Shown here piece after piece: positions 11,701 through 23,700 of a DNA stretch of 64,000 bases. A program made the position numbers and the translations under genes. The stretch lies in assembly GCA_013400975.1 (NCBI GenBank), contig WBMZ01009453.1:1-64000 (forward strand). The letters are read 5' to 3'. Origin of the DNA: Atrichornis clamosus (Eukaryota; Chordata; Aves; Passeriformes; Menuridae). Numbering within the stretch: the first letter of the stretch is position 1; each line of letters opens with the position of its first letter. The notes under the pieces were generated by a model. That model was not told the origin of the DNA. It made no database searches and worked only from the letters and a program-made list of their open reading frames with translations.

Positions 11701-14700
11701 AGAGATCAGAACATACATGTTTCCTAGAATCATAGAATGTCCTGTGTTGGAAGAAACCACAAGGGTCATGGAGTCCAATTACTGGCTCTGCACAGGACAA
11801 CCCCAGAAATCACACCTGTTCCAAGATGAGTCTTGCCACTAGGATGTGAAATATCTCTCTGACCATTTTTGATAGATAGAACTTGCAGTAGAGAATGATT
11901 TTAAGCATCTTTTGTGGCATAAATATTGGAGAGCGTAATAGCAATGCTAGTAAGAAAGGATATTTGCTTGTTAGTCTCTACAGAAAGAGTATTGTTTCTT
12001 CAGGTAGCAGTGACTGTTGTGTTCTTAAGTAGTGTATTGTCATGAATTCTGTTTTTCCAGGAACAGCTGGAGAAGCAGATAACAAATCCATTATGCCTTG
12101 TTGCAGATTTTAGCAAGCCTGAGGTAATTAGCATGTGGGGATTTGGGCATAAGTGCTGTAATATTAAAAATACATGGACTGTAATCTGTAGCTTTATGTT
12201 TAAAATAATATAATTTCTACTTTTTACCCATGATGGTGGGCTTTGCTATTGATGTTCGGCAATGCATTATAATGTCTAGTTAAAAGAAGATTACTGCATT
12301 TTCCATTTCAGCACTAAATTCTTTTAGGGACTCTTCAGTTGGACTTGATTGAAGTGAGTGCTGAATGTGTGTGAAAGGTGTTGCATTACCACTGAGTGAT
12401 ACTTTTTGTAAAAACATTGGTGTAAGGTATTTCAAATTCACTTTTTAATGCTTTTTAAAAACTTTTTTTGACTGTTGTGCTTACGAGACAAGGAAATGAA
12501 AAGGGTAACAAGAGTTCAAATAGTTGGTTTTGTTTACTTCATTTTTCTCTAGTTTGTAACTGATAAACAGCAATTGTTGTGTTAACAGGCACCTTTGCAG
12601 ATCCATGTTGCCATGCTGGCCTTGAACCACTTCCAGGAGAACTTTGGTCGCCGACCGAACATTGGGTAATGCAGCAGTTTTGTGTTTGCTAAGCCTTGAA
12701 TCAGACAGAGCTCTCCTTTTACTGTAGTTGCTGGCTGGCTGTGCAGCATGGTACCTTTTCTGTCTGATAGACCACATAGAAATGAAATGTTTAAATCTAG
12801 TTGTAAAATGATAACCTGATGTATGTCTGGGTGTGTAGCAGGGCTTTCCCAGTATAGTAATGACACCTTCTGGGCTCAGGTAGACAGAAAATGCTTCTCT
12901 AGGAAGAACTTCTCTGTTTGAGTTTTTTCATGTTGTGGGATTGATATGGAAAAGTTGTTCCAGTGATCCTGAATTATCTTGTAGTTCATAGTTTTAAAAA
13001 AAAAATTATATGAAGGATTTGGGTTTAATTTTCAGTATTTTTTATTCAGCTGTAATTCTTGATATGCATAATTTTGAGTTAAATGAGACAAAACTACTTA
13101 GTATAAATCTGAAGACGGTACTTGCACATGGGCTTTTCCACTGAGACTCCTGTTCTTGAGCTGACCCTGACATTTAGCAGTACATCTTTAATGCTCACTG
13201 TTAAGGATAATGTGCATTTCCAGAATTCCTACTGTATCCATTGCTTTTTTCTTCCGTTGATTGTGTTTCTAGAAGAACTCTGGAATGTTTAAGTCATCAT
13301 TATTGTTTCTACCCTGGTGTCTAGATGCCCTCAAGATGCTGAGGAAATGCTGAAAATAGCCATGTCTATAAGTGAAACACTGGAAAACAAAGTGAGTAAG
13401 GAATCATTGTGAGTCATTTTTTATGTGCTCATTCACTTGCCTAAGGGTCATGCTTTAATTGTCAGTCCTTGTTCTGGTCTCTGTATCCATCTTTAGATGG
13501 ATCAGCTGGCTTTCTGAAGGCCATGCGAGGAAACAGAATGGTGTTGCAGCATGGGTTCAACTGAATGTTCACTGACAGGAAGGCTGAATGCTGTGGCTGT
13601 GTGAATCCAGTTTTTAGACAAATGCATATGACAAATACAGGGTATATGGTGGAACTGTCTTGGCTAGAAACTTTTTTGCTAGTCAGAGGGAAATAGTTTG
13701 TCTGTCTTTTACTGAAGAGTAATAATCTGTGAAACTGTCAAGCACTGACTTGCTCATTGAGGGGATAAACCTGTTACTGTGTCTTACTTTTCAGCCTCAG
13801 GTGAATGGAGATGTGGTGAAATGGCTGTCTAGGACTGCTCAGGGATTTCTACCTCCTCTGGCTGCAGCAGTGGGTGGTGTTGCTAGCCAGGAAGTCCTGA
13901 AAGCAGTTACAGGCAAATTTTCTCCATTGCAGCAGTGGGTAAGGCTATCTTTGGTTTTGGATGGTTATTTTTACATCTTATGAATGCATAGTTGTGTGTA
14001 AATGCTGTGTGATCAAAATAACCTGAACAACTTCTATAACGTGGAACTAAAAAAAAAAAGACTAGAGACTGTATTTAGGAAAAAATACAGTGGTTTTATG
14101 TGTCCAATAGAAGTTTTAGTTAAAATATTTGTATTTGGAGTTCAGGCAGCACATTGTTTTTTCACACAAGCAAAGGAAGCACTGATTTGTCACTACATGG
14201 CTGCAAAGATGTTGATATAGTGCAGGTGCCAGCTTAAGCTACTGTACGTAGGAGTAGTGCTTTCAGACTCCCCGTGTAAATATCAGAGTACAATTCGATT
14301 AAAATAATTCACAGTCTTTGCAGTTAACTCTGGAGGGGTGACATGCCTGTCAGAAGTCAAAAACTTGCAGCTCACCTGTTTGAATGAGTGGGTTTTTTCC
14401 CCTCAGTGTCCAGATGCTTTTTCCTGTCCACTAAAATTGTGCAGTGAACTGAGGGTACCAGATGCTGTATAGTCTTCCACTGACAATAAAAACTTAGTGC
14501 TTCTAAATTTCTAGACTCTGTTGTTCATACAAAATAGTTTTTAAAATTAAAATAACATGAACGTTTTTCACAGGTTTTTACTGAGTTTTTTCTTTTTTTC
14601 TTTTTTTTTTTGCAGCTATATATTGATGTATTAGACATTGTAACACCTCTAGAGATGGTGGGCTCTGAAGAATTTCTCCCACGGTAAATATAACTGCAAT

Positions 14701-17700
14701 CAGCTGGCTTATGTACTGTTCACATCTGAGTCTCAAGCAGGACAAAAGATGTCTTTTAAAGTTAAATCAGTGCTATTTGCTGGAGGGACAGGTTGGAGGT
14801 TAAGAATGTGTGTCTTATTTGAGCATGGGAGGAACAGGAATGTTTGACTTTCTAAGTTTATGTCAAAGTGCAGTTTGGCATCAATGGTGCTACCATAATA
14901 AATGGCAACTTGCTAGTCTCCTGTTTTTGTCTCCTGTGCCTACGTAGGGGAGATAGGTATGATGCCTTGAGGGCTTGTATTGGAGAGTCTCTGTGCCAGA
15001 AGCTCCATGATTTGAATGTTTTCTTGGTGAGTATGACTGACACTATTAGACTTCTTGCAAATGCTTTGTTGGTACATCTAGTGTCCACTGTCCTCAAAAT
15101 GCAGGAGAGCAGTTCTGATGTGTGTTACTGCAGAATAAATGGTCCAAAATTATAATGGGGCATGTCTGTTATACTTGTCTTTGTGGGTCTCATGTTTCTG
15201 ATTCTACAAATGTAATTTTCTTTAGGTTGGCTGTGGAGCCATAGGCTGTGAAATGCTAAAAAACTTTGCACTTCTTGGTGTTGGTACTGGGCAAGACAAA
15301 GGATTGGTAAGTCACCTGTTAACCTCACTTCTCTTATTAAAAGTAATGTTATAAGGAAGTATTAAATAATTAGACTACTAAAAATGTTAAAAGTCTAAGT
15401 TGTATTTCAATTTGATCTCTGCACAGAGGGTACTGTGGCTTTGGCATAAAGGTATGTGCAATTAGAAGCAGAATAGATTTGGAGCAGTCTTGCTGTATTT
15501 TGATTTTAAAACCAAATTTAGTCAGTCAGTATAAACAGAGCTTTGGCCACAGTGGATGCCAACAGCGGTGTTTTGTTTTGACAAGTGTCTGTAGAGATTT
15601 CATCAAGATCATTGCTCAGTACTAAACTTTAATTGTAACTTCAGCTGTTGCTTCTGCCCCTTCTGACTTAGGTTACAATTACAGATCCAGACTTGATAGA
15701 GAAATCTAACCTGAACAGGCAGTTTCTTTTTCGACCTCATCACATACAGGTAGGCTTTCTTATTCGGTAAACTTTCTGAACTATGTCCTGTGTCCCCACA
15801 GACAGCTGAACTTGAGTGTCTGTACTTCTGTCCAGAAAAGACTTAAAGGCTGTATTGAAATCCAGGAGTTTTTTTAAACAATACCTAAAACTGCAATGGC
15901 ATCCAAGTTATCACTAATACCAGTTGAGTAAAATTGGCTTGTCTGAACTTGATTTGTACTGGTGTTTTTGACTAATGAAATCTCTTGAATTTGGCAATCA
16001 GATGAGGAGTGCTGTGTTGCATAAGAATCTGCCATGGGTTAGTATGTCAGAAATGCTTTACTATGTCACTGAAATTTGGGGAAAATAAAACAATGAAAAA
16101 TAGACAGTGCTGTCAGAAGTGTTCTCAATAGAGCTCAATAGTCCTACTGCTGTTGGAACTTGACCAAAGTTGCTATCTTCTGACTTAATTCAGTTTTCAC
16201 TAAGCTGATAAAGAGCTTTGAAAAAAACAACCATGTGCATTCAGTAAATGCATGACACAAAAGCTGTTAATTCCTTAGAAGCAGAGAGAACATCCCTGTA
16301 TTTCAAACACAGCACAAAAAAAAAAGGTGGCTTAAATCTTGACAGCAATGTGGAAAAAGGTTTCCTCTGCCCAAACCTCAACAGCTGAATTTTCTGCCTC
16401 CTGTTTATGTGTAGCAAATCTGGGAACAGATTACACTTTGGATGGATAGATAAATGGAGGGTGAACCTTGCAAGCTTTCAGAAGCCACAGTGTTGAGTGC
16501 TGATCCCTAGATGATTGTAGTATGGCTAGGAGTGTCGGGTAGGTCCAGATCTCTATTTCAGTTTAGCTTCTGAAATTGGCTTTGTATGGAATACCTTGCA
16601 GTAATGTGATTATTCACAGGTGCTTGATGTCTATGCTGCATAGGCATGGAGTTACTAATGGGTTTATCCTCAGACAGTCCTGAACTCCTCCCTTCTTACG
16701 AAGAAGTTCTTACGAGGGCATGAGAGGCAGCTTGTGGCATCAGTTTCAGTTACTTGATAAACCACTTTCACCATGTAGTCTCTGACATGCTACTTTAAAT
16801 AAAGCTAAAAATAAAACTAGATTAATGATATTTATCAGTGAGGGAGGTATATGATTAAAAATTGCTTTTATTGCATGTTTTGTGTAATAATATTTGTCAC
16901 TGAATTTTGCCTGACTAGCAAATGGAGTTGATCTTTCTGTGTCCCAGATGTTCTTTATCTGCATATTGTTGATGTATGTGTTTTGCTTTCAGAAACCGAA
17001 GAGCTATACTGCAGCAGAAGCAACTCTGAACATCAATCCTCACGTAAAGATTGACTCAGATATTAATAAAGTTTGTCCAGCCACTGAGAATACTTACAGC
17101 GATGAATTCTACACCAAGCAAGATGTGGTTGTGACTGCTCTGGACAATGTTGAAGCAAGGAGATACATTGATAGGTAGGGTGTGGGAAGGAAGCAAGGGC
17201 TGCTTTTCACCTGGTGGAAACCACCTCTGCTGCTGTGCAGCTGCTATTGTTCACATAGCAGAGAGCCTTGGAATGAGTTCTTGAAAATGAATAGCTGTGC
17301 ACTTCTCATGAGGGAGACAATACTCTGTCAGTTTTAAAGTTGAATTATTTGAGCATAAAAATATGTACTTAAATTTAAAAGTAGAGATATTTACACTTAA
17401 AAATAATGTCACATGCTCTTAATCCACACAGGCTCAGGTTTATGGTATCCTGATCTAACTTGAATAGCTCTTATTTAATCTCTCCTTTTCCTGAATTTGG
17501 TGTAAGCTTTCCACTCTTTTAAAACTGCCTAGAGACAACTCTGGTTACACTCCAGTAATGTCTCCAAGGCAAGAATGTAGTGATTACACTGTATTCTGAT
17601 AGTCTGTGTCTTTCCATGTCAGTCGTTGTGTAGCAAACCTGCGTCCTCTTATAGACTCTGGAACTATGGGAACAAAAGGACACACAGAAGTTATTGTGCC

Positions 17701-20700
17701 CCACCTGACAGAGTCCTACAATAGTCATGTAAGTCTTTTAAGGCCATTGCTCACCTTCTGTAGCTAGTCCCATAGTGCCCTTTGATTCTTTAATCATTTT
17801 TGTGTCTATCTAAAATAAGTGACCTATTTGAGCTGCTGAAGAACAGGGCTGTTAGGAAAAAATAACTTCCTTGATTTCTGAAGAAAAGCTCACAGGAAAT
17901 AAAATTTGAGCAGTTCTTTACAGGCATACATAACAGTTCTGTTTGAATGGGCAAGGGGAAAATGAACCTTCAGGCTCTATCCCTGATAGACACTGTCTGC
18001 AATATCACTCTGTTCAAGTTCTTGTGAAGAAAATTACTGGTAGAGAACACCATGAAATGGTACCATGTGGACATAGAGACAGGATTTTGAGCATCCTAAT
18101 TGTCTTGCTCGGGTCCATAAAGAAGTCTTTCCGGCCTTGAGTAAAGGGCATGTTTCATGTTGAAAGCGTATATGAATGCCAACTGCACATCTTGGAAAAG
18201 CTGCCTGGCAATTTCACCAGTTGTTTATGTTTCACAGTTCAGGTTTTTTTATCACAGATCAGTTTTTTATCACTTCGTATTTTATCACAGCAGAGTTTTT
18301 AACTTATATAATCTAGAAGTTCTTGGTGCTATTATTAGCAATTAGTTTTAATAAGCCTGCATTTACGTGCAACCCTCCTTAATTACAGCGGGATCCACCA
18401 GAAGAAGAAATACCTTTTTGCACCTTGAAGTCTTTCCCCGCTGCCATTGAGCATACGATACAGTGGGCAAGAGATAAGGTAATGGAATAACCCTGCTGGC
18501 ATTCAGCATAACTTAATGTGCATTTGGAAAGGTGGGGATCTGATACACTTCTCGCAAAATGCCGTTTTTGTTCTTTTTATTTTATAGTTTGAAAGTTCAT
18601 TTTCTCATAAGCCTTCATTGTTTAACAAGTTCTGGCAAACCTATCCATCAGCAGAAGAAGTTTTACAGGTAAGGGAATGTTGCCAGGGTAAAATACAGGG
18701 ATTAAACTACTGCTTTATTGATTTTGTTTCTATTTAAGTTAAGCAAGATTTGAGTTAGTTTCCGACTTTTTTCAGAAAACCTGAAAACTTACTCGGCCAT
18801 GTCATTAGTTGATCATCATATGAACAGTATTTCTGGTGTGTCTCATAATTAAAAGCTTCTCTAGCTCATGTGCTCTGTACATGATGTAGTAGAAATCTCA
18901 GACTGAGACACTGCTAGTGTGTGAGTAGTATATGTCACACTAATGTGTAACTAGCTGGGAAAAATGAAAGTAAAACTGAGTTTGAAGTGAATTCAGCTAT
19001 GTAATAAATTAGATTGAAATTGTTTACTATCTTTTCTTGTGAGTTTATATCGGCCTGTGGCCTAAGGGGCTGGTGGAAGTAAATGGGGGAAAAACCCAGT
19101 GGAGAGGATCACAAAAAGGATAATATTTGACAAAGTGACCTTCTGTTTCCTTTTGCCTATGGATTACTAATAACATATTTACTGTTTGACTGGATTAGAA
19201 GGAATCTTGTCTGGTTTAACATTTTCATGTTTCTTTATCTAGAGAATAAAATCAGGAGAGAGTTTGGAAGGCTGTTTTCATGTTATTAAAGCTCTCAGTA
19301 GAAGACCCCGAAGTTGGACTCAATGTGTAGAACTAGCAAGAGTAAAATTTGAAAAGTATTTTAGCCATAAGGTAGGTAAGACCTGTAAATGAGGTGGCAT
19401 TGTACTAATGAGGATTTTAGAAAACTTGGCAGCCCCAATAACTAGGTGTCTTTGCACTCAACTTCCATCTCTTCATAAATAACAAACTGTATTTGAGATG
19501 TAGAAGTGCTGCATCCCTTTCTGATGTAGCACTTCTAGGTCTGGTTTATTCACTTTCTCTTAGTAGCTCTGTTCAGTAGTCTCCATGCAGTTTTCATGGC
19601 ATTTTTCCAGCTTATTAGGCATTAGGTGTTTTCCAAAGTAGCAGGATTATCAGATGTCTTTTATTAGGCAGTGGGTTTTGTTTCCCACACTAAACTTCCT
19701 TTGCTGAACTCACCTTCGTAACTCTGATTTTCTGAAAGATTTTGTGAAATAAGAGCCCGTCATTCTGAGAATCTGGTTCACAGTGTTGCTTAAAGTATGT
19801 GTGTAATTTTGTAGGAAAGATGTGATTGTGATGTTGTGTATTAATGAGCATCCCTGGGCATATACAATCCCTGGTGGTAGTTGTCACACTGAGAAAATGT
19901 TGCTTTCCCAATTGTGAATCCATATGCAAGGATCCTAAAGTGACAATAACTGAAGGGGAGTGCTTTGCTTCTTGGATTAAATGTCTTGCTTGGGCTTTGT
20001 ACAGATAAGGTGACACTGTCATCTTCGTTCTGTGAATGAAATGAGCAAGTCACTCTGTCTCATAGTACTTGTCTTTAAGCTGTCCATCTTGACAAAGTTG
20101 TCTCATGATTTTCTTAATTCTAAATTACTTCAGCTACGAAGGCTTGATTTAGTGTGGTCATGTCAATCTACATGTGACAAATTACTAAAGCTACTCTGTC
20201 TGGCTTTTCCTCTAGGCTCTTCAGCTCCTTCATTCATTTCCCCTTGATACACGATTAAAAGATGGAAGTAAGTACAAATGCCACTTAATGCCTGATGTGA
20301 ATTCATGGCATATGTCAGGTATTGCTGTTCCTGGTTCCTTAGGATTTCATCTTAAGTCTGTCTTCCTACCAGGTTTGTTTTGGCAGTCACCAAAGAGGCC
20401 ACCTTTCCCAGTGAAGTTTGAATTTAATGATCCTTTGTAAGTATGGTACTGTCACAGGTGGATTTTATAGGGTTCTATAAAAATCATCTCACAGCAGAAA
20501 GTGCAAGGCAGCGGTTTTATAGCACTAGGAGTTGGACTGCTGTCGATGGGTGTTAGTGCATAGTCTTATGCTGTGGCAGATTTGGTGAGCTGTCAGATAT
20601 TTTCACTGACATGATTGGAGGGTGCTTTGGGAGGTTCTGACAACATTAATATGAAATGGCTTAGAGCAACCCATTTCATGTCTTGTATGACTACAGAATT

Positions 20701-23700
20701 ACTGAGTTGTTACTGTCATACCTCTCTGCCCCCATTGTCCACATCATGAAATGCAAGATGTGCCAAATTAAGTTGACTACCTAAAATGACCTAGTGGAGG
20801 GACTGCTTTTCTTCTTCATCACAATTTGGGTCTGATCTAGATGACTTGGGTATTAAAGATAATTTTAAAAGTTGATGCGGTTGAAGGATTAAAAAGCTTT
20901 TATCTGCTGTATATCTGCAATTGCTTTGAAAAACTGGATCTCCATTTTTAGTTTGAGTGAAAACTTGAGATCATGGCAAATATCAGAGTAATTCTGAGAT
21001 GAAGCTTTTTATTGCCATACTGATGTCATGTGAGCATTTGTAGTTGTTTTCTTGACTGCAAGGGTTACAGAAATACGGTTTTCATTAAATAACTTCACTC
21101 ATCAAAATTTGCTTAGTTTTGGAGACAGCTTCTGAGTCACTCAAAGTGTGCTGTCTATTTTTTACTGTGTGCACTGAAGGATGAAAATTCTGTTTCTCAG
21201 TATGTTTGTTCAAGATCTTGAATATGATTGCAAACTGAAGTAGAAAAAGCAACCAACCAAAAAAAATTCTCTTTCATTTAGGCACTATGGTTTCATTGTG
21301 AGCGCAGCAAAACTCTTTGCAACAGTGTATTGTGTTCCTTTCACAGAAAAGGTAATCCATACTGTAACAGTGTTACAGACAACACGTAACTTGGTGTTCA
21401 GTTTTGGCCTGTTCTTGGTGCCAGCTGCCGGTTCTTTTCAAGAACTGATTGAAGTGATTCTTAAAGTAATCTATCCTTCAGCACTGGCTGTTCAGCAATT
21501 GCTTAAACTTATTTTTCTTTAGTGAAATGGAGAAGAAATGAGTAGTATACTGGATATTTTCACTGAGTACTGAACTTGGGAATTATTGCACCTATTTCCT
21601 GTGCAATATAACTACTGAACTGAAAGAAAAATCTCTTTAAGGCATTTTTTTAAATTTAGTGTCTTAGCTATGCTATGGGGGTTTTATTTTTTACTACTTA
21701 CAGCCTGTGTTGCTTATCCTTTGTTTTTATTTGTTTCATTTCTAATTGGTTCTTCCTGTAAGTCAGGTTTGCACTTCTGTTCAGTTTTCAAGTACTAGGC
21801 ACTTTACACAGCTCTGATTTGCTGTGGTAACTGAATTGTCACTTGGTGTTTTGATGATGATGTTTGCTGAATATTTGCTCACTCAATATTTGTGAGATTT
21901 TTTGGGTCTAGTATTCTTCGAAATGCTGCTGAATATACAGTCTTTTTGTGAGGGACTTTTTGAGTTGGTGTGAATTTAAATTGGTTTTCTTCAAAACCAT
22001 AACAGGACTTGTCAGAGGAAACTATTTTGAGGATTATTTCAGCTGTGAAGGTACCAGAGTTTAGACCTTCAAACAAAGTAAGTGTGCTATTTAATTTAAA
22101 GAAAAAAAAAAAATTCCACAAGCAGTGTCCCACATCTCCAGCTACTTCTTGCATTGATGCTAATGAGAAATAAACACAAATTAAAATGTATTTTGGGGAA
22201 GTAAGAGTGTGGCATACAGGACTGCTTGAACTTGGTACAGCTGCAGTGTCTATGTACCATATGCTGAATGAAAAATGGAGGGAGGGAGTTGCCTTTTTCA
22301 AAATACTTGTTTGAGAGCATAGTTTTCCATGCATGAGTGTGATTGTAACTTTGCAAGGTATTTTTTCCATTTATGTGAGTCTGTACTATTTTAATAAGAG
22401 TAATAAAATTTTACTCATAAGCAATTTTAAAGCAATCCAAAACTAGTGTCAATTTTATTTCTTTCTAATTAATATAAAGTGTCATTGCTTTTGTGTTTAT
22501 TTTTGACTTCAAAACAGCTTAAGCATTATTGTGCAGTGGCTAGCATTTGTCATCATTTGAAATTAGCAAATATTCCAGGGTGTTTTGCTATTTTCTTGCC
22601 CAGTGTTAATACTTGTCTCAAGAATGCTTGCTTTGTGAGGACAAACTGGTGTCTTGACTTGGAATCACAGATTAGTTGAGGTTGGGAGGGACCCCTGGAG
22701 ACTGCCTAGTTCAATCCTCTTCCTTAAGTAGGGGCAGCTGGAGCAGGTCATGGAAGACTGTGCCCCACTGGGTTTTGAGTATCTCTGAGAATTGAGACTC
22801 CACAGCCCCTCTCTGCTACCTGTGCCAGTGTTCAACCATCCTCACAGTGTTGGTTGGGGTGTGTTTGTTTTTTCTTTGAAGTGTTTTTTGTATGTTTCTT
22901 GGGGAATTTTATGTGCTTCAGTTTGTGCCCATACCCCCTTGTGCTGTCAGTGAGCACCAGTGAAGAGTTTGGCTGTGCTCTCTACTTTCCCCCTCATCAG
23001 CTATTTATACACATTGATAATATCCCACTGACCCTTTTCTTCTCCACACTAAACCATCCCAGCTCTCAGTTTATCCTCATATGAGAGATGCGCCAGTCCT
23101 TTAATAATCTTTGTGACTCTTGGCGGGACTTGATCCAGTAAATCTATGCTTCTCTTGAACTGGGAAGGAAAGCCTGCAGGGAAGACAGAAAATGTAGTAC
23201 ACTTGACACCTGTACTGTATGAAGTTCATATATTTTATTACTCAAGCACTGCTCACACTTGCAGGTTGTACAGACTGATGAAACTGCAAGAAAACCAGAT
23301 CATATTCCAGTCAGCAGTGAGGATGAAAGAAACGCTATTTTCCAGCTGGAGAAGTCTATACTATCCAATGAAGCTCTGGAAAGTGAGTAGTGCAAACTAC
23401 CTTTATGGTTTAGTAATGTCTTCCATTTGCTTTGCCCGCAGTGACATTCAAGTCTTTGGATAAAGCAATTCCGTAATTCTACAAGAAGTAGAGCTGATAC
23501 CTAAAGCTTGCTGAAGTACCATACAGATATCTGTGCTGTTGTTTGGCATTACCGTATTCTGTATTTCTGAGATTCCTGCAAGTTTTAGGGCTCCCTGTTA
23601 CGCTTGCATGTAATTACAACACTGATGACAGTGAGCAGGCAGCAGCAGGGAATTGAACTCTTAGGAGGGGAAGGGTGCTGGCTGGATCCCAGATGGACTG

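Noticed and set aside
21879..22370. 163-codon open frame on the minus strand
   Set aside because: It overlaps UBA6 coding exon 26 on the other strand and the flanking introns. It has no recognisable domain and is low in complexity, so it is an antisense shadow.
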